A stretch of DNA of 64,000 nt, taken from the NCBI RefSeq assembly GCF_001039355.2, contig NW_019775544.1, positions 1 through 64,000 on the forward strand, written 5' to 3'. The notes below the pieces were generated by a model. That model was not told where the DNA came from and did not search any database. It was given only the letters and a program-made list of their open reading frames with translations. Made by a program: the position numbers and the translations under genes. Below, in pieces: positions 46,254 through 58,416 of this stretch. Source of the stretch: Lingula anatina. Taxonomy: Eukaryota > Brachiopoda > Lingulata > Lingulida > Lingulidae. Positions within the stretch are counted from its first letter, which is position 1. Every line of letters begins with the position of its first letter.

Positions 46254-48938
46254 TCATCTTCGTCTTAAATTTAAAAATTCGTTAGCGGGCAATGTCGTAA
46301 CTTTAAACGCCACCGATGCTTGCAGTCAAGGTTTATGTACATGTGCAGTATTATATACTGTATGTGCAACTAACAGAATTGTGCTTTCAGGTTTGACTCA
46401 CCACAGAGGCCATTGTTACAGGGGTTCTCCAAATGCATATTGGTGGGGCAAGCACTGCAAGGTACACCGCTGATGTAGGGCTTCTGTCCTTGGTAGTTAC
46501 CGCTGGATTGAATACAATGTTGAAGGTTCAATAAAAGTCCATCATGACATCAATTTCAATTTTGACCAGTTACTACCCTGAATGTCTATGTACAAACTTG
46601 GTCACTGTCTTCCTCACCAAACAGAAATCTACCGAACTTGCCATTGGCCAAGATGATCTGGCACTAGCTAAGGAAAATCGTTATGGTCAAGAATACTAGT
46701 ACATTAATTCTGGGCTACGCATATGCCACAGGAGACCCACTTTCAGACATGAATTCATGAATTATAAGGGCCTCCTTACTAGTAGATATTTTTAATGGTA
46801 TCCTTTGAGAGGGTGATTAGCACTTACCCTGGGTAGTAGTTGCAAACAAGGATCCAGTAATACGGGAAATCCTCCCCACACGGAGACTGGTCACTCTGGC
46901 AAGCAGAGTAAGCGCACCCAAGTCTGAAGGAATTGGCCCAGGCAACCTGGAATAAAATACAAATAGGAGGACATTAAATGCACAAGCGAGTGTCGGACCT
47001 TTATCTACCAAACATTTCTTCCCAGAAATTTCTTTTAGTTAATCATCAAGGTATACCATTTCCAAAGCTGTTTACCAAATTATGATCAACAAAAATCTTT
47101 TCAAATTTAAAGTTTTTGATTCACTATGATAGGTCTGGCATAGTTCACTCGTGACGATAATAATTAGTAATTTAAAGATAAAATACGGTTTATAGACCGT
47201 AGTTTTTTCATCGAGTTTCGGATAAGGTATACCTAAGTGATAAAGTGTAAATTGCTGACATTTCCATTTTTTCTTCATATTATGCAGTATATAGGTCTAT
47301 GATTCATGAATTCACTTTTATACACCTTGAAGGTTTTTTTTCTGCCTTACTTGGTGCTTTTCACAGAGTAAACAATTTTAGCACATTTCTGATCCGTTAC
47401 TGTTAAATATTTACGCTAGTAAAAACGTATGATTCCATTACCATTACAACTGGAATGTTGTTAGAAACGAAAAATATTTAATCTCTCTCTTACTTGAGTA
47501 TAATGCCCACAGATGCGCTGAGATGCGCAGGTATTTGTATCATAGGTATAGTCTTCCTTTTCACGAAACCAATACTCCACCGCTTCCCCAGTAAAGTTTT
47601 CAGGCCGAATGTTACTAGTGCTACAATAGACGTAAAGGTTTTGGCCAATCGCCTGGGTGTTAATGTCCGCAGAGCATGTGTCTATGAGACTGGAGTGACC
47701 GTGGGCGAAGAGGCATTGGTTAATGTATTCTTGGCCGTCACAGTCAGCGAGGTCGGGGTCCCACATCTAGAATATAGTACTACAATTTCAACAAACGTAC
47801 CAGTAAGATGTTGAGAAGATTGGGTAGCAACTGCTTCCAGCCTGTCAAATGATTGCCCCCTGCAATTTTAAATGCCTTGTGCTGGTCAAAGTAAGACAGA
47901 AAGTCCAAAACAACTGGCTAAATATTCAGGGTTTTTATTTGATCAATTTGCATTTCCATTCTAAAGAAAGCAAAAAGAAATGAGATGAAAACCTGGATAG
48001 TCATGATTTGATAATTATCCACGTGTTATTTGACTATTTGTCCCAGATCAAAGCGAGTTATTTTCATACCATCTGAAGCATGTTCTCGGCTGGAGGCTGC
48101 ACCATTTTTCTGGCTAGATTGTGGTAGTTGAGGATATCCGTCTTCTCTGTCGCATTAAGCAAATTTGACGGGCACCCGCCACACGGCGACGACAGGGATC
48201 TCTTTGCTCGCATTCCGGAGAAGGAAGTGGACGCTTAACCAGAATATTTCACATCATTTAAAGACGCAATATCAGCGTTATGGCACTACAGGTACCATAA
48301 GCGTTTTAACATTGTTCAGAACGTTCATTAGTAAGTAAAGTGATGCCATTTAATTATTAGCTTAATCTATTCTGAGTCGTATTCGCCGGCAGAAATTGAA
48401 TATCATTAGGGGGTATAATTCAAAAAGAGTTAGAGAGAGACGGGGGCGTTTGAGTCAGTGATGCGCACATTTGAATAATACTTGCAGAATTGCTTTGTAA
48501 AGTTGATCAATTAATGTTCACTTTTTGCTAACCATACACGTGTTCACTAAATAAATGTTACTAACAACGACAATAATAATAATAATACAGTGGCGGATTT
48601 AGGGGGGGGTCGGGGGGGGGGGTAGGGGGGGTTGGTCCTGCCCCCCACCCTTCGATTTCTGATAAAAAACGCACCAAACAATGTCTACTTGAATCATTTG
48701 CCCTCCAAAACACCAATTGTTATCGGGGCCATCGAGCGTGCCCCAAACCTGACGCCAAGGAGGTGAGGTGAGGCCTCGCAATCCGAGGCTTGTCAATTCC
48801 TAAAAACCGTCCTCCCTTTAAAAAATTCCGGATACACTGTGTCATTGATACACTATATATTATCCCATACAAACCTGCATTTAATGCCGTTATGCCGATA
48901 ATGACGCAAGTCAGACCACCAAGCAGAGACTTCTGATT
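46254..48938 (-). CDS. CAP-superfamily secreted protein (CRISP/GLIPR-like)
   Basis: Exons: 48938-48875 (signal-peptide exon), 48206-48070, 47766-47494, 46946-46828, 46502-46402 and a tentative last exon 46318-46254 (TGA). Phases fit at each junction (1, 0, 0, 2, 1). The signal core is LLGGLTCVIIGITALNA. The CAP domain follows: ILNYHNLARKMVQPPAENML, MMWDPDLA, cavity residues in NFTGEAVEYWFREKE, signature GHYTQ|VAWANS split by an intron, and YYWILVCNYYPGGNYQG. A Cys-rich tail follows, SGVPCSACP and CNNGLC. His and Glu of the CAP cavity are kept. The initiator Met must lie in an unresolved 5' exon; the first in-frame ATG of exon 2 (48213) would skip the signal. The role may be secretion, defence or venom-like; this cannot be told from sequence. 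Confidence 0.88.
48594..48645. repeat. G-rich tract at a hAT-like CAGTGGCGGAT end
   Basis: CAGTGGCGGATTTAGG, typical of hAT-type MITE ends, leads into runs of 8, 10 and 7 G. It could form a G-quadruplex on the plus strand. The other element end was not found. Confidence 0.5.
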
Positions 48939-50120
48939 CTGAATCAAATTATGAATGTTAAAAATAAAATATTTAATTTGATTTATATGTTAAGTAAAAC
49001 AAGAAGAAATAACGTTGTAAACAATATACATGTATATAGCTGTAACTTTACACTAAGTAATTAAAGGGGGATAGTGCTGTTATATATAAACGTACGCGTC
49101 CCGTCCAGTACCCGTTCTATTATGGAAACGGATACCTGAGGAGGAATAGAAGATAATACGCTTACCTTGCCAAATACAAATATGTCCACGTCTTTGGTAA
49201 TGTATTTTATGGTTTTATGATAGTTAGGCTTTATTGTCCATGGAATTTTATTATCGCGGACCAGGACCTTTGCCTCGAGGAGGATAAGGGTTTTTAACGA
49301 GCACCCTGGACTTCAGAAAATTGATGCTACATACTATGTTTTTTTTTCTATGAACATCAGGTTTCCTTCAACTGAGTGGCAACATAATATGAAAATAGTA
49401 ACTCAAGGCCCTTACGAAATTTTTTATAGAAGTCCTATAGGGCTCCGTGGGACTTTAGGACGTCCCATAGGACCCTAGGCTTTTGAGGCATTTTCCTATA
49501 GAACGCACTAAGTTGCCTTTGGTAAATTTCTGTTAGGAATTAACAACAGGCTAGGGTAAGAACTGGCCGAGGAGAGCTTAATTCATAGGAAGCTGACTAG
49601 CTCTTTTGCCAAATGGCAAAGGTTGGCAAGAGTCTCAGACGAGCACTTAAATCGCCGCCAAGTTACACCGTACATGTACAGTGCCGCCGGAATGTCCCCT
49701 TACCAAATGGCCGTATGGTTTCCCAACCCTGCCCCATATGGTCGAACAATAGAGGCCGTATGATAATTACAGGGTAGGGGAATCCCCAAGCAATCCTTAT
49801 CGGACACCCAAATTAGTCGGTTCAACGAACACGGTCTGCCCCTTCTTAATTGCCTCACTTAAGGTTTCTATTATAGCTGATGCAAAGAGATTGCTATCGA
49901 CACGAGCAAACAATACCGGGTTATGTATCAACTGCAACAGAAGACTCGAGTAAAGGCAAGTCGAATATTAGAACAAAACTCTGAAGAACAAATCAGGCTT
50001 AGTTTTAAAACACGTGTAACAATTTTATTTGATGATAATAAGTCACGATCAACAAAAGCGTAGTTAAAATGGAAAATTATAAATAGCTAATACATCAAAT
50101 AAATATCAATGTCTCATTAC

Positions 50121-50315
50121 CTTTATTGCATGTGTTGCTAGTTTAGTAGCCTGATGCACGACCTTCTCTTCGTCGTATTTCTTTAACACATAGTAAATGG
50201 CTTGTCGCGACACTTTATGGCCTTCATTTTCCATTTGTGCGGTTATGTTTTTAATTCGCACCCCTTGTTCTCGGAGTGCGATGATACGCAGACGCACGTA
50301 ATCGCTAAGAGGCAT
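50121..50315 (-). CDS. Tc1-transposase-type HTH exon
   Basis: The ATG at 50315 opens 65 codons ending at a donor (AAAG|GTAATG, phase 0). MPLSDYVRLRIIALREQG, then ITAQMENEGHKVSRQAIYYV and LKKYDEE match the paired-like helix-turn-helix at the N-terminus of Tc1/mariner transposases. The catalytic part is not visible downstream, so this is a truncated transposase or a recruited DNA-binding exon. Confidence 0.7.
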
Positions 50316-50726
50316 CTTGGAATTGTGATGATTTGGAAAATCTGAGTGTCACAGAAATCAGTGACATAAACATGTCATATTATACAAAATACTTACTGGC
50401 CATTTAGGAAGTCCAGATACACAAACAATCCTGTTGACACGACGTGTCAGTTGATTTAATATTATGTGCAATTGATTAGTTTGGATTGAAGAGCGTCATC
50501 GCAATGTTAACATTAATTTTAGACGACGCGTGTCACACAGTAGTGATTATGTAATAGTCAGGGCTTAATCACTGTGTGAATACTGTGTGAATCACAGCAT
50601 GAATAAAGCTAACCTGAACTGATTGTTAATTAATGTGAGATGACACGTGCCAACCAGTGAAGTAAGCCCGAAAGATTGTAATCCAGCTTTATAAATTAAT
50701 TTCTTTTGATGCTTTTTGTCCTACAG

Positions 50727-51067
50727 AATCAAGGAATCAGTCTTTCGACCGGCCACCCGTCGCCTTGTCAAATAAAGAAATATTCGAAATTCGACAACGG
50801 GCCAGTTCCCCAGGCAACTTTTGCGTTCAGTTGATGGGAAGGTTGTTTACGATTGATGAACGAATACGAAAGGACAGAAATGTTACGGGTGTAGATGGGA
50901 GAGATCCTATATGCAAATATAGACAGAACTATATTAAAGATATGGCTAACAAAATGTTTATCACTGAAACAACTGACAAGTCTTTTTGGAAAAAATGCAT
51001 TTCGTCTATGAACAAAGCTAATAGAAATAAAAGGACATACTATAAAAATAAATTTCAATCTTGTTAA
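50727..51067 (+). CDS. BEN-domain-like terminal exon
   Basis: After a strong acceptor (TTTTTGTCCTACAG at 50713-50726) an open frame runs to TAA 51065-51067. It reads NFCVQLMGRLFTIDERIRKD, NVTGVDGRDPICKYRQNYIK, then FWKKCISSMNKANRNKRTYY. The order of Leu-Phe-Glu/Arg, NVTG, helix, and Trp-Cys-Ile-Asn-Lys-x-x-Arg resembles BEN domains, which are DNA-binding and found in chromatin factors, some viruses and transposons. Earlier exons were not found. AATAAA occurs at 51098 and 51147. Confidence 0.5.
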
Positions 51068-51543
51068 TAATATGTATATAGCAAAGACAGTTTGAAGCCT
51101 AATAAATATTACATGAACAAGTAAAATAGTGTTTTATTTGATCTTCAATAAATTCATTAATTCATTTATTAAAATCTTTTTGGTAAAGCGACTTTTAAAA
51201 ATCATTGTTGGCAAGTTCTTATACTTAAAATCTCCGTATCAGAGTAGAGTGATCAAAGTTGAGTGAAGCCACCGCGCATTAAAAGTCAATTAACGCTTGG
51301 ACGAACACTTAATTGCGACCACGCTCACGTTTGATCTTTATCTCAGCGAGCTAGGGTTAGGCTCTTTTGTTAGCAGAAAGATTGTCACGATAATTGCACG
51401 ACGGGCAGGGTATGGAACTATTGTTAACAGAAACCAAACAGCGTATGGATGACAATGTTATTTCCATAGTTACCGAGCCAGGCCGTCCGTACAACCCGCA
51501 GCGACCCGGAGGGTAAGTAAGGGGACATTCCGGCGGCACTGTA

Positions 51544-52575
51544 CCATGCACATGTTAAGACAATAGTCCCAAAGGCTCGATGGTCATTCTAACAATTTTC
51601 TTGACACGCAAGCATCTCAAACACTATATGAATATGGTTCATACATGTAGTTTCATGGCGATAAGTATTATTCACAAAATATAAAAAAAATTGAGAATGA
51701 AGTTTTTTATTTTAATTTTGAAACTACTTTGTCAATGAGAATGTTAGAGTATCAAAATTAAATAAAACAATAAACAATAGTCGTAAAACAGGTATGAATG
51801 TCAGTGAGGGTAATCTTGATCCTAAAATGGGCATGCCTTTGTAATTTCATCATTTCACAAAATCGAGATTTCTTTAAAATAGGTACATACAAATGTCTTA
51901 TACGACACGAATAAATTCCACTTGCAATGAAAGACAGAAAATATCTGTGCAAACATCTTTTTTTTTTAGAAAATTGTGTAACGATGCTCATTGGAATTCC
52001 TTTCATTTACTCTAATACTATCTGATACCATATGGTGGAGTTTAGCAGCAATAATCTGACTGAGTACTCGGTTAATAAGTATCTATAAGTAATATGATAT
52101 GAAGCACATACGTACCGCATGTATAACATAATGAATTCATAATGTTTACGTCGTAATCAAACAGCAAAATCAAGCACCACCTACCTCCAGCATTGTCGCT
52201 TCTTTGTCCTGCGCAAGAAAACGAACCTTAAAGTGTTATGCGGACGATCCTTTTTTTTACTGCAACAAGTGATACAAGATATGCGCATGCCTGAATATAT
52301 TAGTCATATTGTGTTTGAAGTAAAGCAGCAGCGCTGTTTTTGTATGTAAATAAAACGAGAGTTAAATTCACCATCTTTAAGCATTTTAAAAGTGTAAGTT
52401 TTTAAAATATATAAGACAAGAGAAGTAATCTTTTTCCAGATAAAAATTAAAAAGAAAGTCAAAATTGAAAATAATTGCATAAAAAGACCAGGTAGTACTA
52501 GCCCGTGAAAGATTGTAATGGGAAGAAAGTCCTGTAACTCTTTGTACAGGCTCATTTATCTGGTATTCACTGTCC
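51544..52575. other. intergenic
   Basis: No gene seen. AT-rich sequence on the 3' side of the receptor gene at 52576-58416. Confidence 0.5.
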
Positions 52576-55500
52576 CTATACGACACTCTCGTCTGTCATT
52601 GGGTCTTTGGTGGAACTTTGCGGCGATATCTCCTCCGTAGAATTGTTATTCTGTTTTTCATTGGAGATGCAGTTCTTCCTTTGCCTTTCTTGTTGATTAT
52701 CTATTGGTTTTTGTGTTGTTTCGTATATCTTTATAACTCTAACCATATTTCTTGTTTTCATAAATGTAAGAATCAAATACCCTAAGATAGCAATGCATAT
52801 AATGACGGCTGCTATTACTAGCAGGACATAAAATGTGTTTAAAATAATGTTTCTCACAGCTGCCACAAGAGGTTCGCTTTTAAACTTCAAGTGATTTCTG
52901 TAGGTTGCTTTGTCATATTCTGAAACAAAAGTGAAGTAAAGTTTGCTAGATGTAAATTTACACGCAATATTGCTGTAAATCAAAAGTTTGTGGCAACGAG
53001 TCTGCAAGTAATGTTTTATTGCTGCAAATCTGCGAAAGGAATTGAATTTTGGAGCAAATTTCTAAAAGGGTAGTTTCTGCTGTACTTAACAACATACAAA
53101 TTTGTCCTTAAAGGAAACAGTGATTTTTCTTTAATGATGCTGATGATGATAAAAGCAAAAGTAAACTTAAATCATGTGGCAATAATCCAAATTAAAACCT
53201 ACATTTATAACACACCTGTAAGTAATGGTTATTTAATGCATTATTTTCTTTACAATAATACCTGGCAGTTGTTATTTTCACTAATCGATATACTCTCGTT
53301 GTTGCACTTGTGTAAATTTACATCTGAGCTCACCTTGGTACGTTTTAGGCTCCACCTGGCGGAAGTTGCAGGGCAAAATATCTAATCTTAATGTCCTAAT
53401 GTCAAATTGTATGTCACAGAAACCTTGTAGTTCAGTGCGGTATACACAAAGTTCATCTCGGTATGCTTTTATTTTTTCTGCCTGGAAAGACAAAATATCA
53501 TTCAGACATGCTAATTTTACCGTAGGTTAAAATATAATTTCTTCATGGCAATTTTATTTTCAACAAAAAATAAGACGCTCTTTTCTTTCGATCTCCTAAA
53601 ATAAGTTGTATAAGACGCTTCAAATTTTCTTTCAAAACGTTAAATCAAACGCTTAAGACCTCAAGATGCACTTCAAAACGACCTATGCCTTCATACAAAA
53701 TTCAAACTCACTTGTTCTCTATTAAACCTCTCCACAATATCGTGTATTCCAGAGAGCTCATTTCTCATGTGTTCCGTGTACGACTTCATTGACACATTAT
53801 TGATGAAGTTGACGTTCTCGAAAATCTCCCAATTCGAATACTCTAGATTAAGATCCAGGCGAGCTGTCAGAAGGTCGTAAAACTGCAGCTCCTCCAGCAC
53901 GTCCACTGTCATAAGCTGGCTGGCAGCCGTAATGATGAGGTAAACGCACAGACCAGCCACGGCGCCCAGGATCAACTTCGGAATTAATGTTGTTTGGAAA
54001 ACCATATAGCTTATCTTTTTCATCCCTTGAAGAAATGTGAGAAAGGCCAAAGAGATGTAGTGGAATATCAAAAATAGAACATGTGTCACCCGCTGTCTAC
54101 CTGAGGCTGCAACACTGTTATCTTTCGTCCTGACAGACTTAGATTGGAAAATCTCAATCTTTTGTGCCAGTGCTTTGTTTTCTTCTATTTTTGCCTGTGT
54201 TTCACTCTCAACAACCCTTTCTTCAAAGCCTTTCAGTAGTTGGACCACAAATATGTACGTTCTGGTACTTCGAAATATCAGTAGAAGTACATCTAACAGG
54301 GCAAAAAACGCCATTAGAGCCTGGTAGATGAAACGTAACCCGGAGAGTTGCTTCAGTTGCTGCACTTCTTCACTAGTCTCTCGAATACGTTCGAAAGTTT
54401 CCTGTTCTTCGTCTGCGCGTTCTATGTTAAATGCCGTTTTATTGTCGAATGATGAGACAAGTGACGAACTGCTTAATGTTTCGGTTTGCAAGGTTCCACC
54501 AGCCGTGTTATCACTCTGATCAACGATGTCCACCTCCGTGTAGGTGACATAGGTTCGCTGAGAGTCCGTTTCCCGGGGGATTGATGCCTCGGTCCCTGAT
54601 CCGTCAACACCGGGGCAAATTGTAGGAATACCGAAGTCTAACGTGGGAATATCGACATTGAAGTCTACACCAGGCACGTTTATACCCGGCCACGTTACGT
54701 TTGGGAAGTTGAAATCAGGAATGAAAGATGTTGCAGTGATTGGAAATTCTAAATCAAATCTGAAAAGAAAAATATTTTATCTATTCATATTTTGCCCGGC
54801 TCAATTTATATGTATTTGCTTACTCTATGAATATCTAAAAACATGCACGCGTCCCCAAATTAAAAAAAAACGTATATTTCATCTTAATCATACATACCAC
54901 ATAGTTCATATCTGGAGAAAAATGGATGGGATAACTGTAAGATGAATAAATAACAGCATATATAGGGCTTTGAACCATACTTACTTTTTGAGAAGATTCA
55001 CAGGAACGAACTCTATGTCTGGGACGGAATCAATGCCAAGAAAATCGATGAACCCGACATCTATTGGCGGAAAACTGAGTTCACCAGTTAACACTTTGAC
55101 TGCTTGGATAAAAGTGTATAATCCTCGCGGGATAGCCAGCCAGCCATTGTTTCGTACTTGACGAAGCCATCCTTTGAACCTCCTGAATACGCGACCGATT
55201 TCTCCAACCACCTTGTCGTGNTGTCGTTTAAAATGTTAATGTTGATCCTTCATACTTATTAACAGATATGCCCTAACACAATTTACTTTCTTGGGCCACT
55301 TTTGTTGTGGCTGCAAGTGCTGGCTAATTGCATTTACAGCCTGGGCTTTTGTGAATAGACCTGGTAATATGACCGAGTACATAAATTAGTATTACATAGG
55401 ATATTTGGTTACCCTCTACCAGGGCGGCAGATAAATTATGTGCACTTTTCTCTAACTATACCGTAAGAAAAAATGTCATGAATTAGCCAGAGACATTTCT

Positions 55501-55944
55501 GTGAATATTAAGTGAAAAAAATCAATCCGTGGCCCTGGTAGAGTGTACATCCGATGTGGTAGGCCCCTACCTAGGCAGGTGCTGTTGATTAATTCAAACC
55601 CTCTGGCGCATATGCACTGATTTTCACCCGGGTCACAAGAGACAAGGCTCTGGCTGCTGGAACTCGGGCACACACTCGTAGAGAGACAATACCGGTTAGG
55701 GGTAAAGTGTGCACTTCTTAAATCTGTAAAAGCAAAAGAAGTTTATCGGTTGGAAAATAGTGGTCACGCTTAGGGTATACTATGAACCGAGAAGGTTAAT
55801 TTTTCACATTCCTAAGAACAGCAACGTATTTTACCTCGAACAACACTAAAAGTGTTCACAACCAAAATTCTGTCATTGTTATTGATTTCGTTCGCACGAA
55901 GCGAGGCATCCAGCACAAGAAGCACAATAATTACACAGCTGCAT

Positions 55945-55975
<31 letters not shown>

Positions 55976-57968
55976 AGACGTATTAAGTTCCCATACCAAA
56001 CACTTTGATACTATCATTATGGGTCAGCTGGTCTGCTTCAACACGTGAGTACGTCCTTTTCTTGAAGTAAATCTCCACAGAGACTGAAATATTGATTATA
56101 ATTTAAACTTCACAATTATTATAAGTCGACATATTTTGCATCTCGTGGACTGACTAAAAAAGCATACCACCTTTGAAATGTAACAGAAACGGTTCGAAAA
56201 AATTGGAACACATCAATTCCTCATGACACGAGGTTTGCAACTAAAGAAGAAACACACATATGTACTGGTAGATAGATCGATACTGATAAATATGTAGATA
56301 GACAGATACCGGTTTCGTTTCGTAATAATTCTCTGGGTAAATAAATGGTCAACACCGCTCGCGGAAGGAACATGCACGCTGTCTGAGCCACGGTAACAAG
56401 TGTCAACACGGTAACAGTTGCCAGCATTAGTTTTTTAGCTGCCACTCCCCTGTGTTGAACGGTGGCCCCTCTAACGCTAGCGTTCAGTGTGACGTGGTCG
56501 ACCCCAAGAGTGGAGATGGAATCGACTGGTATAGCGTGACTGTGGCCTTGTACCAATCCCTTGGTTTTTGAGGCAGTCTGGATACCATTCCCCTGTGTGC
56601 GCTTTTGGACAAATGAAAAGACACAAGGAGAAGTGGTCGTAATATCTTAATTAAGACGCTCTTTACAATATGTATATTGTAAACTTTTTCAAAGGCGTCC
56701 ATTAGAAAAGAAAGATGGTGAAAGAACTGTATCTATTGATAACAAGCTGTGCGTCTTTTTGCCCTTTCGCATCTACTGGCGTCGGTTATGGGTTTTTTAT
56801 TTTTGTTATATTAAAATATGAAAACAGTTGAATCTTTATGATACCTGAGTACTCTCCTGCTCCTGGCTTGTCTCAAATGCTCTTCGCATTCGCTGTATTA
56901 GAGAGGTTGGCTCCAGTCGTTTTTGTTCTGTGAATACACAGACAGACATAAGATTAAACTTTAATACAGGATCAATAGTTTGATTATAATATAAGGCTAC
57001 CAGTAAGTAATTCTGATAAACTGTGCCTGAATTTTTATAGATTGTTTTTGTTTCCTCAGTCGCCAATGTGACTATACGCTTATTCACCTTTGAAGATAGG
57101 AATTTTGAATAAAGGGCTGCCAGACATATCTGTTAAACACATGTTTTCTAGATGCCAAAATAAGGTTTTCTTCAATTAAACAGTGTAGGGTTATTATTGT
57201 AATACAAAATGCTTACCATAAACGTTTTCAGTTTTTGTAACTCGACGTCGGCGGTACATAATCACAATCGCTGTGCTTGCTGTCAGTATCACGGTCACAC
57301 CAGAAGCAATCAGAAGTATCTCTACCGTGTTGAGGGTACTGTCATCATGTTTGGAGTCCTATAATGCAAATTTAGAATTTAGATTGATAACGAGATGTTT
57401 ATGTTTAAATCCATGAAACGTAGAACAGCCGTAGAAACAGGGTACATGCAAGACAGATGATTGATTGAAATGCATAGATATTCTCTGTGTTTTCGGAAAT
57501 GTTTTTCAATACTTACGATCTGTATCATCATAATTTTTCTGCCTGTATCATTCTGAAGATCCTGCCACATCGTAATTCCATTGAGATCGGCATTCGTTTT
57601 TGCTTGAGATTCCAGAACAACACGGATCCTTTGATTATCGCTATCTTTAAGCTTCACGCCGCCCTAGAATTGGACATGAACCGTCGATTTCATTATGCTT
57701 GTGTATTTTTACATTTTTCTTTTTACTTATGACCTGTTTGTTGTCAGTGTGTTATTGCTCCTGTCCGTAGATGTGTGACATAACACGTGCAGGTGCACGT
57801 ACATGCGTGCTTGTGGAGTCATTCCACATTTATAGAGCACACAGACACACAGACACACACACACACACACACACACAAATACGGGTCCAGGGGACACAGG
57901 GGAGGGGAAGCAGTCTTTAACATATATACACATTCTATCATAACAAAAAAAAAAAGATTTAAGACAAA

Positions 57969-58049
<81 letters not shown>

Positions 58050-58416
58050 CACGTGTACTCCCCCCCCTTTATTTTGTATGATCTATGGTGTGTTGTTATG
58101 TTGCCTATTATGGTATCAAACCGTGAGTAGATATGCTATTACTCATGCCGCCGTCTTCACCATCTGGCCACTGGGTAACAAATCATTTTTCGACCTCTCA
58201 TTTCCCCACGACACAATCTGAACTGACTTAACTCACATATAAGTTATGCCTGATGACCAAGACATCAAGTAATTCCGGGTTTGGAATGCTGAATTCCTGT
58301 GTCCTGTGAAATGACGCAGCGTCACATGGCGTGTCGTGGTTTACTGACGTCGTGTTGTTCTCGGCACGTGCTATGCCGTACACAAGAAGAAGAACACATT
58401 GCAGCAGGAAGAACAT
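52576..58416 (-). CDS. signal-peptide, EGF-like, multi-pass membrane protein (unassigned)
   Basis: Exons: 58416-58237, 57663-57517, 57358-57217, 56927-56845, 56601-56310, 56083-55997, 55723-55571, about 55221-54985, 54759-53712, 53481-53334, 52919-52576. Phases agree except at the acceptor of the eighth exon, which an N (55221) hides. About 950 residues. Signal MFFLLQCVLLLVYGIARA; small ectodomain GGVKLKDSDNQRIRVVLES; TM1 VEILLIASGVTVILTAST followed by YRRRR; hydrophobic LMLATVTVLTLVTVAQTA; EGF-like CPSSSSQSLVSC...CICARGFELINSTC; Pro/Asp-rich FPNVTWPGINVPGVDF; then IYQALMAFFALLDVLLLIF, VLFLIFHYISLAFLTFLQG, ILGAVAGLCVYLIITAAS, a Cys-containing loop, and NTFYVLLVIAAVIICIAILG; polar cytoplasmic tail. 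It could be two adjacent genes split near 56.8k, but in-phase splicing and the paralogue at 61487 favour one. A DC-STAMP-like fold is one alternative for the C-terminal half. Confidence 0.7.
55414..55543. repeat. short foldback repeat, family member 3
   Basis: CTCTACCAGGGC at the left and GGCCCTGGTAGAG at the right are inverted. The interior matches 15558-15695. It lies in an intron of the receptor gene. Confidence 0.6.
57841..58047. repeat. (CA)n and (TA)n microsatellites in receptor intron 1
   Basis: CA repeats at 57841-57878 and about 35 TA repeats at 57977-58047, after an A-rich run. Confidence 0.9.

Larger units (their letters stand above)
49679..51541. mobile_element. Tc1/mariner-type element, 1863 bp, TA target duplication
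   Basis: The left end CAGTGCCGCCGGAATGTCCC continues CTTAC; the right end is its exact inverse, GTAAGGGGACATTCCGGCGG/CACTG. TA flanks both ends (49677-49678 and 51542-51543). The interior holds a Tc1-type HTH exon on minus and a BEN-like exon on plus. No DDE/D catalytic domain was recognised, so it is probably non-autonomous or decayed. Confidence 0.85.

Noticed and set aside
50768-51058. 96-codon minus-strand frame opposite the BEN-like exon
   Set aside because: Non-ATG start, no splice sites or domain; the plus-strand reading has a strong acceptor and a plausible fold.
51357-51551. 64-codon frame rich in Pro/Cys at the right end of the Tc1 element
   Set aside because: It reads through the terminal inverted repeat; the similar stretch at the left end confirms it is transposon end sequence.
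57787-58221. Frames with Tyr-Ile or Thr-His runs
   Set aside because: Translations of the CA and TA microsatellites.
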